A program made the position numbers and the translations under genes. A model generated the notes under the pieces. The model ran no database searches and had not been told where the DNA came from. It saw only the letters and a list, made by a program, of their open reading frames with translations. Positions 10,327-21,871 of a DNA stretch of 64,000 nucleotides are shown here, piece by piece. This DNA comes from Saccopteryx bilineata (lineage: Eukaryota > Chordata > Mammalia > Chiroptera > Emballonuridae), in assembly GCF_036850765.1 (NCBI RefSeq), contig NC_089495.1, forward strand, positions 203,113,847-203,177,846, written 5' to 3'. The stretch's first letter is position 1; each line of letters starts with the position of its first letter.

Positions 10327-10664
10327 TAATTTTTTTTTTTTTTTTACAGGGACAGAGAGAGTCAGAGAGAGGGATAAAGAGGAAAAGACAGACAGGAACG
10401 GAGAGAGACAAGAAGCATTCATCATCAGTTTTTCGTTGCGACACCTTAGTTATTCATCGATTGCTTTCTCACATGTGCCTTGACTGTGGGCCTTCAGCAG
10501 ACCAAGTAGCCCCTTGCTCGAGCCAGCAACCTTGGGTCCAAACTGGTGAGCTTTTGCTCAAGCCAGATGAGCCCACGCTCAAGCTGGAGACCTTGGGGTC
10601 TCGAACCTTGGTCCTCCACATGCCAGTCCGACGCTCTATACACTGCGCCACCGCCTGGTCAGGC
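10327..10664 (-). mobile_element. SINE type B
   Basis: Reverse full-length copy from a T tract to caccgcctggtcaggc. Confidence 0.92.
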
Positions 10665-10750
10665 AAATTTTTTTAAATTAAAAAATAAAAAGAGCAAACT
10701 GGAAGCCAAAATGTCTTTTCTGACTTAGACTCAGAGGTTGTATCATTTCT

Positions 10751-10954
10751 TTTTTTTTATTATTTATTTTTATTTTTTATTCATTTTAGAGAGGAGAGAC
10801 AGAGAGAGAGAGGAGAGACAGAGAGAGAGAAGGGGGAGGAGCTGGAAGCATCAACTCCCATATGTGCCTTGACCAGGCAAGCCCAGGGTTTCGATCCGGC
10901 GACCTCAGCATTTCCAGGTCGATGCTTTATCCACTGCGCCACCACAGGTCAGGC
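10751..10954 (-). mobile_element. SINE type A
   Basis: Reverse copy ending gccaccacaggtcaggc. The TSD gttgtatcatttct (about 10737) / gtcgtatcatttct (about 10959) shows a single change. Confidence 0.93.
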
Positions 10955-10964
10955 ACGACGTCGT

Positions 10965-11384
10965 ATCATTTCTGCAATATCCTTGCGTTACACAGTTCAA
11001 CCCTAATCACTGTGGGAGGAGAATGGCTGGCTGCACAGGTATGAAGACCAGGAGGTGAGAATAATTGAGGGCCATCTTAGAGGCTAGCTACCACAAGGAA
11101 CAAAGTAATTTATACAAGGTCAGGAATGTGAGAAGGGTTAGGGGTGGGCTTCGGACCCATGCAGTTACTATGGCACAGTAAATACTGGCTCGAAGGAGTA
11201 GAGGCAGGTCGTCATCCAAGGTCACCCCTATCCTGGAGGTATCCATACTTAAGGTCAAGCGCGTCTCATTCCAGTAATGAAGTGATCAGGGATGTGTCAG
11301 ACAATTTGTCAAAGCAACATGACCTGGGCATACTTATAAAAGGATTGCACAAATCATCACTTGATAGTAAACTTGGAGAGTCAA
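10965..11384. other. End of an old repeat, then apparently unique DNA
   Basis: 10965-11096 (ccaggaggtgagaataattg, then gggccatcttagaggctagc) looks like the terminal part of the unassigned repeat at 8281. The remainder to 11384 shows nothing recognisable. Confidence 0.4.
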
Positions 11385-11525
11385 AAGGAACTTGGATTCT
11401 GTCTGCAGTTTTGCCACTGACTTACTGTGTGACCTAGGGCAAGGTCCAGCCCGCTGAGGTCTTTGTTTTCCTATCTGTACAATGGAGTGGTTTGATTAAT
11501 TCCATGGGCCCTGAGGTCCTGTGAC
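11385..11525 (-). mobile_element. MIR fragment
   Basis: Reverse MIR: ccactgacttactgtgtgac, then gttttcctatctgtacaatgg. Confidence 0.78.
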
Positions 11526-12035
11526 TGAGAGATCCTGGGATTCCATGTACATGTGTGACCAGGGAGGCTGAAGAGACTTCCTTTCCATTCTCCCTGGATC
11601 GCTCAGAACTTTGCCCACGTAGACTGGACCCCTCAGGTACAAGGGTCGTGCTTTTGGACCCAGGCCCGGTCCGGCCAGGCTGCTCAGCTCTGTTCACCCG
11701 CAGCTGGCTGGCACCATTGTTCCCCATAAAGCCGGGCCCCTCTCCAGCTGCTGCTGCAGGGGAGAAGTTCAAAGAACTGTTGTGTGACTTCCTCCCTCCC
11801 CCAGGGCAGGCCTCAGTCACCCAAGTGGCTGACACAGCCCCTGCAGGGGAACAAAGGAGATTAGATATGGTTTAGGGAAAGAATTTGACAATTACTATTC
11901 CCCCTCCCCCCCCAAAAAAAATATTTCAAGTAATCATCATGGGGAAAATCCTCTTATACTTATTTTACAATTTAATGGGATAATAAAAAAGTGGGGCAAG
12001 GACATTATAATCTTTCAGGGCCCTAGGAACTCATA
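11526..12035. other. Intergenic, no gene seen
   Basis: Moderately GC-rich apparently unique DNA. Opposite-strand frames of 133 and 106 codons overlap here (11434-11875); neither resembles a known protein. Confidence 0.4.
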
Positions 12036-12228
12036 TTTTTTAAAAAAATTTCCCATTGATTTGAGAGAGAGAAAGGAAGAGTAGGAGACGGAGAGAGAGC
12101 AACAACTCGTTTCCATCTAGCTGTGCGCTAGCTCACTGGTTGCTTCTCCTATGTGCCCTGACCAGGGATTGAACCTGTGACCACAGTGTGCCAGGACAAC
12201 GCTCTATCCATTAGGCCACCTGGCCAGC
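12036..12228 (-). mobile_element. Ves-like SINE, type D
   Basis: Reverse copy: cccattgatttgagagagag, then gttgcttctcctatgtgccc, ending aggccacctggccagcc. Confidence 0.88.
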
Positions 12229-12556
12229 CTCAGGAACCCATATTTTAACGATTCTACAATGCATATTTGTTTGCCTTTTAATATCTTGGAAATCGGGATG
12301 CACATAACAGCTGATGACAAGTCATAAACTAAATGCAGTTTTAAAAAATGACGTAGTGTTACACAAAATAAAATAATCATGCATTACAATGGTGGGTCCT
12401 AAATGTGACGAAATACGGTGGTCATTAGGCGCTGTTCTTGAAGCCTGGGTCCCACCGTGACCCCTCCCCAGCCCTCTTCTGGCCACGCCCATCAGCCACC
12501 CACAAGCTTGTCCTTCTTCACCGGTTGTCTTAACCCTGTTAAGACAGGGTTGTCTC

Positions 12557-12878
12557 ACCTGACCAGGCGGTGGCGCAGTGGATAGAGTGTTGGACTGGGA
12601 TGTGGCGTACCCAGGTTTGAGACCCTGAGGTCACCAGCTTGAGCGCGGGCTAATCTGGTTTGAGTAAGGCTCACCAGCTTGAGCCAAAGGTCTCTGGCTC
12701 AAGCAAGGGGTCACTCGGTCTACTGAAGCCCTCCCCCACCCCTCAAGGTGCATATGAAAAAGCAATCAATGAACAACTAAGGAACTGCAATGAAGAATTG
12801 ATGTTTCTCATCTCTCTCCGTCTGTCTGTCCCTCTGTTTGTCTCTCTCTGTCTCTCCCACAAGAAAAAAAAAAAAAAA
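12557..12878 (+). mobile_element. SINE type B
   Basis: Head acctgaccaggcggtggcgc, ending in an A tract. A perfect TSD aagacagggttgtctc is found at 12541-12556 and just after the A tract (about 12879). Confidence 0.94.
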
Positions 12879-13039
12879 AGACAGGGTTGTCTCTAATATA
12901 GCCCTTCACACTCTTGAAAGATTTTCCCTGGAGGAATTGTGAGTGGGAGACTGACCAAGACAGAGTGGTTATTTAGGCCAGTGAAAGGGCATAGAAGAAA
13001 AGAATTTTAACTCTATGAGCAAGAGCTAACAAGTATCTT

Positions 13040-13155
13040 GTATTGTGCATCAAGCAGGCACTATTCTAAGTGTCTTATGTTTGTTAATTCATTTAATCCT
13101 TACAACTACTTTTCAGGTAGCCACTAATGTTTTCCAATTTTATTTTATTTTATTT
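13040..13155 (+). mobile_element. MIR fragment
   Basis: MIR core: caggcactattctaagtgtc, then ttcatttaatccttacaact. Truncated by a SINE insertion on the right. Confidence 0.78.
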
Positions 13156-13159
13156 TTTA

Positions 13160-13197
13160 AATATTTTATTTATTTATTTATTTTTAGAGAGGAGAGG

Positions 13198-13235
<38 letters not shown>

Positions 13236-13375
13236 AGACAGAAAGAGAGAAGGGGGGAGGAGCTGGAAGCATCAACTCCCATATGTGCCTTGACCAGGCA
13301 AGCCCAGGGTTTCGAACCGGCGACCTCAGCATTTCCAGGTCGACGCTTTATCCACTGCGCCACCACAGGTCAGGC
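13160..13375 (-). mobile_element. SINE type A
   Basis: Reverse copy with an expanded (GA)n tract (13203-13232), ending gccaccacaggtcaggc. Confidence 0.92.
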
Positions 13376-13414
13376 CTTATTTTATTTTTTTGATAGCAAA
13401 ATCTAAATTTACTT

Positions 13415-13795
13415 ATTTTTTTAGTGAGAGAGAGAGAGAGAGAAACAGAGAGGCAGAGAGAGATATAGATACACAAGAAGGGAGAGAGATGAGAAGCATC
13501 AACTTGTAGCTTTGTCCCTTTAGCTATTCATTTACTGTTTCTCACGTGTGCCTTGACTGAGGGGCTCTAGCTGGGCCAGTGACCCCTTACTCAAGCCAGC
13601 GACCTTAGGGTCAAGCCAGCGACCTTGGGATCAAGACAGCGACCTCGGGGTCATGTCTATGATCTCACGCTAAAGCAGGCAACCTCGCTCTCAAGCTGGT
13701 GAGCCTGCACTTAAGCCAATGACCTCGGGGTTTTGAATCTGGGACCTCAGTGTCCCAGGTCAACACTCTATCCATTACACCACCACTGGTAGGCT
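13415..13795 (-). mobile_element. SINE type B, diverged variant
   Basis: Reverse copy with repeated caagccagcgacctt units and a head ending ccaccactggtaggct. Older than neighbours. Confidence 0.85.
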
Positions 13796-13963
13796 AAAAA
13801 AATTTTTTTAATAAGATAAAATAAAAGAGATGATCAACACCTGCTACAAGAAACAATGTACAAGGAATGAAGAAGGTTGAGATGCACATGATTATTAGGA
13901 ATTTCGGGGCCTCTGCTTCCAAGGGCTCAGGAGAAGAGACAAGCCACCATAAAAGCCTTTGTG

Positions 13964-14361
13964 GGCCCTGGCCGGTTGGCTCAGTGGTAGAGCGTCGGCC
14001 TGGCGTGCAGAGGTCCCGGGTTCGATTCCCAGCCAGGGCACACAGGAGAGGCGTCCATCTGCTTCTCCATCCCTCCCCCCCTCCTTCCTCTCTGTCTCTC
14101 TCTTCCCCTCCTGCAGCTGAGGCTCCATTGGAGCAAAGATGGCCCTGGGCGCTGGGGATGGCTCCTTGGCCTCTGCCCCAGGCGCTAGAGTGGCTCTGGT
14201 CACAACAGAGCGACGCCCCGGAGGGGCAGAGCATCGCCCCCTGGTGGGCAGAGCTTGCCCCTGGTGGGCGTGCCAGGTGGATCCCGGTGGGGCGCATGCG
14301 GGAGTCTGTCTGACTGTCTCTCCCCGTTTCCAGCTTCAGAAAAAAAAAAAAAAAAAAAAAA
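13964..14361 (+). mobile_element. SINE type C
   Basis: Full-length: head ggccctggccggttggctca, body gagcaaagatggccctgggc, end ttccagcttcagaaaaaa. The TSD aaaagcctttgtg is at 13951-13963 and just after the A tract. Confidence 0.95.
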
Positions 14362-14374
14362 AAAAGCCTTTGTG

Positions 14375-14789
14375 AAGATCAGGATAGCTCCCTGGACAGA
14401 TTTTACAATGCACTCTCCCTTCAAGTGAAGTCAACCTTGAGTCAGCCCCAGCCCCACCATTGACCCTTGTGCAGGGGCCCTAAAGGAAAGAAACATTCAA
14501 GGAAGGTCTAGAAGTGTGATTTGTATGGAAAAAGAAGTTCGGGAGGCCACAGAGGAAATATCTAAGGCAGAGACCAATGTGGGAGGGGCCAGGGGCAGGG
14601 AAGCCTGGAGCAGCGAGGGCAGCGGTGTGGCTAAGTGGGGGAGTGCTCAAAGCAGGGCAAGGGCGGTGCCAGGGTGGGCACTGAGTTCAGATCCGGAGGG
14701 ATGAGCATCTTCGTGGAAGAGCCTGGTGCCAATGTCATCATTCGACCCTAACCCCTCGCTGGCAGAGGTCCTCTTGGATCTCCTCTCTT
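14375..14789. other. Intergenic, no feature seen
   Basis: Apparently unique DNA. No gene, tandem repeat or SINE is seen. Confidence 0.4.
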
Positions 14790-15455
14790 CCCCCTTCTGT
14801 CTGCCTCACATGGTGGGCAGCATCCCAGCACACGAGTATCCCGCATCGTATCACCCTCCTGATGGACCTCTGGTTTGCTTCTAATACTGTGCATTTACAG
14901 TGATGCAGTGAACAGCGTGGTGCAAGTCCCCCCGTGAGTTTCTCTCATGTATACACTTGGGAGTGACTGAGTGGGTCGAAGGGAATGCACAACTTCAAGT
15001 TTGCAAGTTATTGCCAAATGGCGCCCCAAAGTGGTTATACCCCTTGACTCGCCCCCTACCAGCACACAGCACGAGAAGTGCTGGTGCTCCTCATCCTGGT
15101 CGACACTTGCCGCCGACAGACTTGGGGATGTTTTGGTTGAGATAGAACACGTGTACAGTTACATAAATGAAATGCAATTGTCCTCAGTGTTCAGCTTCAT
15201 CCACTTTTTATGTTTCTTAAACCCATGTAACCTTTATCCAGTTTATTTCCAGACCACTCTTAGGCTCCTTCATGCTCCATCCCACGTGAGAGTCCCCAGC
15301 CTCCTAGCCAAAGAAACTACTATTCTAGTTTCTAGAAACAGCAGTTAGTTTTACCTGGTGCTGAAATGCATACAAGTGGAATGATCCGGCATGGGCTCGT
15401 TTTTGTTGGGCTTCTTTCACTACTCAACATAGTATCTGAGATTCATCCGTGTTGA
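14790..15455 (-). mobile_element. Old L1 fragment (3' end)
   Basis: Reverse-complement L1 signatures: atgtatacacttgggagtga, tattgccaaatggcgcccca and tggaatgatccggcatggg, then gattcatccgtgttg. Strongly decayed, non-coding. Confidence 0.72.
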
Positions 15456-15800
15456 GAGAGAGAGATTTATTTGGAGGAACTGGCTCACATGATCCTGAAG
15501 ATTAAGACGCTCCACGATCTGCCATCTGTGAGCTGAAGACCCTGGAAAGCTGGTGGTGTCCTTTAGTTCACGGGCGGGAAAAGACTAAGGTCCCAATGTC
15601 TCTCTCAAGCAAGCAGTCAGGAAGGGAACAAATTCTCCCCTCTCTGCCTTTTGTTCTATGGGGAGGGTGGCTTTTCATTGGGAAGGGCACCTACTTTAAT
15701 GAGCCCACTGATTTCAAATGCTAGTCTCACCCAGAAATAATGTTTAATTTGGGCACCCCATATCCCAACCAAGTTGACACATAAAATTAACCATCACAAA
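15456..15800. mobile_element. Ancient interspersed repeat, family not assigned
   Basis: Motifs ggaactggctcacatgatcc, ctcacccagaaataatgttt and gttgacacataaaattaacc recur in many mammals. I recognise a dispersed repeat but cannot name it. Confidence 0.5.
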
Positions 15801-15984
15801 GGGCAAGGGTGGGGGGTACCCTTTGTCAACCAGAGCGAGCGACCTCAGGAAGGGGTTCCCGGGCTGGGCCTGCCCCTTTCTGACTCCCATGGGGCCTGGT
15901 AGAGGTCCTGTACTCACAGGAAGTTCAAGAAACTTGATAAAGTAACTAATTACATGGAGACATTACGCAATAACAGTTCAAAAT

Positions 15985-16115
15985 TGAGTGCCTGTTATAT
16001 GTGAGGCACTGGCGAGAAAGCATCTTACATTCACGACTTCACCTCTGCCTCGAGGAACCTGCGCTGTGGCCCTCTCTTACAAAGGTGGAAACTGACAGCC
16101 AGACAGGCCATGCTT
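15985..16115 (+). mobile_element. MIR fragment
   Basis: Motifs gcctgttatatgtgaggcac and cttacaaaggtggaaactga. Diverged. Confidence 0.65.
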
Positions 16116-16129
16116 GGCCTTGACCCTAA

Positions 16130-16915
16130 AAATGAAGTATAGTATGTTGAACGGAAGCCCCCACTTCCAAAGATATATCATGTCCTAACTTCAGGACCTG
16201 TGACTATGACCTAATTGGGGAACAAGGGTCTCTGTGGATGCAGCTGGGCCCTAAATCCTAAATACAATAACAGGTATCCTCAAAAGAAACCAAAAGAAGA
16301 AAGAGACAGAGAAGAGAAGGCCATGTGAAGATGGAGGCAGAGGTTGGAGGGACACAGCCACAAACCAGTAAACACCTGGAGCCCCGGAAGCTGGAAGAGG
16401 ACAAGAAAGGATTATCCTCCGGAGCCTTCGGAGGGGGTGCGACCCTGTTGAAACCTTGATTTAGGACTTCTGGTCCCCATAATGGTGAGAGAATCAGTTT
16501 TTGGGTTTTATATCACTGTCCCTGGTAGGTTACAGCAGTGGTAGTCAACCTGGTCCCTACCGCCCACTAGTGGGCGTTCCAGTTTTCATGGTGGGCAGTA
16601 GCGGAGCAACCAAAGTATAAATAAAAAGATAGATTTAACTATAGTAAGTTGTTTTATAAAGATTGATTCTGCCAAACTTAGCGAAAATCTGACATAAAAT
16701 ACCCGGTAAGTAATTATTATTATATGCTTTAACTGGCTGTAACTCTGCTTTATAAATTTTATAAAGTAGTTACTTTCCTACTTTATAAATCACCATTGCT
16801 GTGGAACTGGTGGGCGATTAGCAAATTCTACTACTAACAGAGATACAGAAGTGGGTGGCAGGTATACAAAAAGGTTGACTACCCCTGGGTTACAGCAACC
16901 CCAGGAAACCAACAC
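16130..16915 (+). mobile_element. Old LTR of the ERVL-MaLR (MLT1-like) kind, split by a hAT element
   Basis: Motifs in LTR order: cctgtgactatgacctaatt, gccatgtgaagatggaggca, aaaccttgatttaggacttc and ccataatggtgagagaatca. After the hAT element comes acagcaaccccaggaaacca. It is a solitary non-coding LTR and no viral gene is seen. Confidence 0.72.
16536..16887 (+). mobile_element. Non-autonomous hAT element with perfect 8-bp TSD (copy 1)
   Basis: 352 bp. Ends are cagtggtagtcaacctgg and aaaggttgactacccctg (inverted repeats), flanked by ggttacag at 16528-16535 and 16888-16895. The interior is AT-rich with no transposase frame. A closely related copy lies at 18553-18903 in the same orientation. 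Confidence 0.95.
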
Positions 16916-17299
16916 ATATGGGCAGTGGGGAAGGGAAGGGAGAGGAAGGAGTGTCACGCTCCCTTCAAAAGCCCCTGACCCTCCCACTCCTGGAGGCTTT
17001 ACGACCCAGTTCCTTCCCTTGGCCCCAGCTTGGCCCCCAGCTCATTTCTCCGCAGCCTCAGCTGTCTCCTTGTCATTCCCGGAATGTGACAGGCGCATTC
17101 TCTACCTCCAGGTCTTCACGCTTCCCGTTCCCTCTGCCTCAAACGTCTGCCTCTCTAGGGCATGTCCCACCTCCCACGTCACCCCCAACCCTTTCATTTT
17201 TCTTCATGGCATTTGCCACCACCTGATATTATATTTGCCCGTGACATATGCGTGTATGTACACAGTATTATGTTCCCAAGTAGGACATCAGCTCCTCTA
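16916..17299. other. Intergenic, no gene seen
   Basis: Apparently unique. Overlapping frames of 149 and 102 codons on + (16851-17300) begin inside the hAT element and show no family similarity. Confidence 0.4.
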
Positions 17300-17395
17300 G
17301 GATGGGGCCTTTGTTCACTGCTGTATATCCCTAGCCTCGAACATTGTGCCTGGCCCATAGTAGGTACTCAGTAGATATCTGCATGAACAAACTGT
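17300..17395 (+). mobile_element. L2-type 3' end fragment
   Basis: Motifs cattgtgcctggcccatagt and aggtactcagtagatat match the well-known L2/MIR 3' signature. Confidence 0.65.
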
Positions 17396-18552
17396 CTACT
17401 AACTGCAATGGGGATGAGGAGGAGGCAGAAGGAGATGCTAAACCCTCATCCAAGCTGAAGAGGCAACTGTGTGTGGGAAGCAGTTGGCCCCAACAGGAGC
17501 CCTGGCTCCCAGCCCAGCGTCATTGCTAACCTCAGCAAGGCCTTTCCCCACGCCCCTCCACCTGGCTGGCCTCATCTTTCCAGCTGGTTGTCGTCCCCAG
17601 GGGCTCATTTTGATTCAAATATCCTTGCCAAGGCCTGAAAGGATTCTTTATTTCTACATTTTCTCATGTTTTCCCAAGCTTTAAGTATGGACAGGCAGCT
17701 TCTGAAAAATACATACACTCGTGAACACATATCTACACAATCTAACACACATGCTTGGCCGAATCTGACACTCTTGTACACCCTCGTGGTTCGATCTACC
17801 CACACCCAGTCCTAATCACGTACACCGGGAGACACACACTCACATGTGGCCTCAGTCGTTCTCCCTCCCCTGTCCCACACACTCACACACATCCATAGTC
17901 TTGTACATGCCCTCTGTACACAGGCGAACCTCCACCCAGCTTCCCATCCACCCACCCACTGACACCGACACACACACATTCATCTCAGCTTCTGTGGGCA
18001 TGTGCATGTGGACCCACTTGCACACACATCTTTGAACACACCTCATGTCCAATGGCACATCAATCTCCTATTCTGGTGTTACCTTGTCAAGCCCTAGGCT
18101 CTCTCATGCCCACTGTAGATTCTGTGATGTTTTAGGATGCTCGCCCCTCAGTTTCGTTTGCAGTAGAATATGTAAGGATCCCAGCCCCGTCCACCTCACA
18201 GGAGACAGTGAGTATCCATCCTGGCAGCTTGAGTTTAAGGGCTTATTACTAATGCTTGAATTTTAGGACCCAGGTTGGCAATTAGAAGATAAGTAAAGTA
18301 TAACCCTGCAATGTAGGGACATCTAGTGTGGGGACAAACAACTCAACGGGTGCTATGCGAATGAGAATGACAACCAATGTTTGTTGAGATGATCCTGCCC
18401 CATTGAGAAAACTTTAAGTCAGAGATCTGGCTGGCAGAAAACTGAAATGGGCCAGGGGTGGGGATACATGTTGGCCTGGAGAGCTTATACACCATCCAAA
18501 AAGGAGAGCTGACAGCCAGCTCACCCACCCATTGCTATATGACAGTGTAGAC
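17396..18552. other. Intergenic, SINE-free
   Basis: No SINE, gene or clear repeat is seen. Short CA/TG-rich patches occur at about 17715-18040 (caca-rich, not a clean microsatellite). Confidence 0.45.
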
Positions 18553-18903
18553 CAGTGGTAGTCAACCTGGTCCCTACCGCCCACTAGTGGGCGTTCCAAC
18601 TTTCATGGTGGGCGGTAGCGGAGCAACCAAAGTATAAATAAAAAGATAGATTTAACTATAGTAAGTTATTTTATAAAGATTTATTCTGCCAAACAGCGAA
18701 AATCCGACCTAAAGTACTTGGTAAGTAATTATTATTATATGTTTTAACTTGCTATAACTCTGCTTTATAAATTTTATAAAGTAAAGTTACTTCCCTACTT
18801 TATAAATCACCATTACTGTGGAACCTGTGGGCGGTTAGAAAATTTTACTACTCACAGAGATACAGAAGTGGGCGGTAGGTATAAAAAAGGTTGACTATCC
18901 CTG
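18553..18903 (+). mobile_element. Non-autonomous hAT element (copy 2)
   Basis: 351 bp, the same family as 16536-16887, with the same ends. The flanks gtgtagac (18545-18552) and atgtaggc (18904-18911) match at 6 of 8, so the duplication has begun to decay. No coding capacity. Confidence 0.92.
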
Positions 18904-19094
18904 ATGTAGGCTCCGTCGCCAGATCTGATAATTTTTTCAAGAGAATCTCCAGATATGGGTTTCCCCATGAACTCTACCACTTTTTAAAAATTGGATACTA
19001 ATTCAAAACATCAGAAAACATCAGCGATGGAGCAAAGATCCCAAAGACTACCGTGTTCTAACCTTTGCTCAAACCCGTATGTCATCCATTCTAG

Positions 19095-19174
19095 CCTGCG
19101 CTGACTGGGTACCCCGCCTGCAACCTTTGCACATCGGGACAATGCTCTAACCAACCCAGCTACCCAGCCAGGGC
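19095..19174 (-). mobile_element. Ves-like SINE, type D, head only
   Basis: Only the reverse tRNA-like head remains (gcctgcaacctttgcacatc, then tacccagccagggcc). Confidence 0.78.
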
Positions 19175-19230
19175 CCCCTACTTTTTTACTATGCCATGAC
19201 TTTGCAAATATTGTCCCCACACCTGGACAG

Positions 19231-19390
19231 GTCTCTCTCTTTTTTAAAAATTGATTCTAGAGAGAGAAAGAGGGAGAGACGGAGACAGAAACATCAATCT
19301 GTTTCAGTACATGCCCCAACCAAGGATTGAACCGGTCACCTCTGCATTTCAGGACAATGCTCCAATCACCGTGCTATCTAGCCAGAGCTG
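19231..19390 (-). mobile_element. Ves-like SINE, type D
   Basis: Reverse copy ending atctagccagagct. The TSD is approximately ggacaggtctctctct / gggcaggtctctttct. Confidence 0.87.
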
Positions 19391-20039
19391 GGCAGGTCTC
19401 TTTCTGCTTTCTCCGCTTGAATTTTTCTGAAGACTCAGGTGGGTGCCTCTTCCTCTGAGAAGCCCTCACAGCCTCCAGGATGGTGCATCCAGGAGTGAAG
19501 CCCCTCCCTCCATTCCAGACGTTCCACTCAGACCTGCCCTGGCACCCATGACTGTGGTAATCATTGGTGAGTCTTTCTTCCCCATGGCCTTGAGGGCAAG
19601 GGCCACATCAGAGTCATCTGCCTTCCTCAGTGGCTTGCCCCCAGCGGGCAGCTGGCACTGTTTGCGGAATGAGTGGAAAGGAAGAGGGAAGGAGGAGGGT
19701 GTCACGGTCAGCTCACTGATCACTGGCTGAACCCAGGGCCCCAGGGCCCCAGCAGTTAAAGCACAGGTCTCGACGAACACCTAACAGTGTGCATGTCTGA
19801 CTCTGTGCGGCGGAACATATGAGAGTGTGTGAGTATATATATATGTGTATATTTGTGACGGTGGGAACATGGATAAACAGCGTGAGAGTTTGTATGAGTG
19901 CACTCATGTGTAAACACACATATGTGCATTAAGAAGGAACTGGGAGCAGGGTCTCTGTCCCGTTCCTTCTCATGTCTTTGCCTCTAGCATTCTCAAACGA
20001 ACACGTGGTGGCGAGTAGAGGGGAGAGAGCTTACCAGAA
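19391..20039. other. Intergenic, no gene seen
   Basis: Apparently unique. A short TG/TA-rich patch (gagtatatatatatgtgtat) lies at about 19832. Frames at 19443-19780 overlap on both strands and are unrecognised. Confidence 0.4.
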
Positions 20040-20175
20040 GTTCTAGAACCAGACACCATTGGTGATTCCTAACTTTCGGCAAATCGACCACTATAGGCCT
20101 CATTTTTTTTTTTTTTCCAATCTATAACATGGATATAATTGTCACATCTACCTGAAGGGTGGAGCATAGGAAGTA
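20040..20175 (-). mobile_element. MIR fragment
   Basis: Reverse MIR: ccaatctataacatggatat, then cacatctacctgaagggt. Confidence 0.6.
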
Positions 20176-20852
20176 TTCAATGAATGACAACTAGTTTCAT
20201 ACTGAGTGTCGCTATCAACACCAAGAGCAGATGCTTCTATGGGCGAAAGGCCCTCAAAGCAAGTCAAAAGACTACTGACTACCTATGTCCATTCAGCCTC
20301 TCTGAGCCTTACTTTGTTCTAGGAGAGGGATCAATAAGCTGCTTTTTGCCTCTCTCCCAGGGCAGCTGGGAGGTTTATATATCTCACCACTGCGGGTGTG
20401 GCAGGCTGAGGCCATAAGCCAAAGCCAGGCGCAGGGTGCCCTCTATTGGCAGTAGGAGGTAAAGGCTGGCTCCCCCTGACACTGCGGAGTTGGGAGGGGT
20501 TCTGTCAGGACTCCCAGCAGATGGAGCCCGGCAGAGGGGCAGATGGCTGGGAGGGGACTCTTAGAGCTTTACAGCTTGAGCCAACTCATCCTTCTTTGTC
20601 TGCTGAAATCCTCCGCCTTCAGATCTCATTTCAGGATGTCTTCCCTGACCCTCAACCAGACTAAACCAGGCACCGCTGCTAGAAGTTCTCAGAGCATGCT
20701 CTGTTCATTTTACATTTCTCTGTGGAATTATTTAGGCTATGTCCATCTCTCCATGAGGGAAAGATCATCTGAGAAATGAACGGGAGAGGCAGCAACACAG
20801 ACCGCTGAATTCCCAATGTCCCTGGCCTAGGCTCTTGGCAAATATTAGAATT
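20176..20852. other. Intergenic, no gene seen
   Basis: Apparently unique sequence; no repeat recognised. Confidence 0.4.
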
Positions 20853-20865
20853 AAAGAATGGTGGA

Positions 20866-21160
20866 GCCTGACCAGACGGTGGCGCAGTGGATAGAGCGTC
20901 GGACTGGGATGCTTAGGACCCAGGTTTGAGACCCCGAGGTCGCCAGCTTGAGTGCAGGCTCATCTGGTTCAAGCAAGGCTCACCAGCTTGAGCCCAAGGT
21001 CACTGGCTCGAGCAAGGGGTCACTCGCTCTGCTGTAGCCCCCTGATCAAGGCACATATGAGAAGCAATCAATGAACTAAGGTGCTGCAACGAAGACTTGA
21101 TGCTTCTCTTCTCTTTCCCTTCCTGTCTGTCCCTATCTGTCACACACATACACACACAAA
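20866..21160 (+). mobile_element. SINE type B
   Basis: Head gcctgaccagacggtggcgc, short CA-rich end. The TSD aaagaatggtgga lies at 20853-20865 and about 21160-21172. Confidence 0.94.
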
Positions 21161-21360
21161 AAGAATGGTGGAAGCCCTGACTCCAGTGGGAATTGACCTA
21201 GGAGGACATCCAGCCCCCTTGGAGAAGGCTCCTGCCTCATCCGGGGACATTTGAGACCTGGATTGGGTGAACTCCTGACTCCCATCCCAACGACAGCCAG
21301 GTCTGGAGACTGAAGCCAAGAGACACCACAACATGGGGCCCCTGGATAGACATCTGGAAG

Positions 21361-21480
21361 CATTGATTCATTCCACAAATACTGGGTGCCCTGTGTGTGC
21401 CAGGCACTGAAGTGGACATTGGGGATACAAGAGCAGACAAACCAGACACGTTCCTGAGCCTCCCAGAAGTTAGTGGGACA
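21361..21480 (+). mobile_element. Ancient MIR/L2-class fragment
   Basis: Motifs ttcattccacaaatactggg, gtgccaggcactgaagtgga and ggggatacaagagcag are typical of old mammalian repeats. The exact family is not assigned. Confidence 0.55.
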
Positions 21481-21871
21481 GTCAGACACACAATCAGACA
21501 AACTGGGCATAAAGTTATATAGTCGTGCACACCCCCATTTTATAGGTGGAAAGGCTGAGGCTCAGGAGAGCACCTGGCTTGTGAGGAACATTCTCTTCTC
21601 TTGTATTCTATGATTCTGGAGGACTCCTCCAAAGGCAGAAGTGTGTTGGTGGGTGAGCGTGGCCAGTTCCTAGAACTTTCATGGGCACCCTCACTATCCA
21701 CTATGGAGCAAATCTGGGGTGAAAAGGGCGGGTGAAAAGGGCTTGGGGGGTGGGACGCCCTGTTCCGAGATCTGTAAGAAATCCCCCTACCCAGTGCTTT
21801 CTGCCCAGCAGTGACATCAAGGCAGGCCCAGGGGACAGTATACAAACCCAAAGGGGGCTGGAGGGAGGGAC

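Noticed and set aside
13966..14040. Possible tRNA genes
   Set aside because: Many SINE heads contain A and B boxes and partial cloverleaves, but each is followed by a SINE body, A tail and TSD. No free-standing tRNA was found.
16130..16915. Possible endogenous retrovirus
   Set aside because: Only a single decayed MaLR-type LTR is present. No gag, pol or env-like sequence is visible.
17715..18040. CACA-rich stretch as a microsatellite
   Set aside because: The CA units are scattered and interrupted, with no continuous tract.
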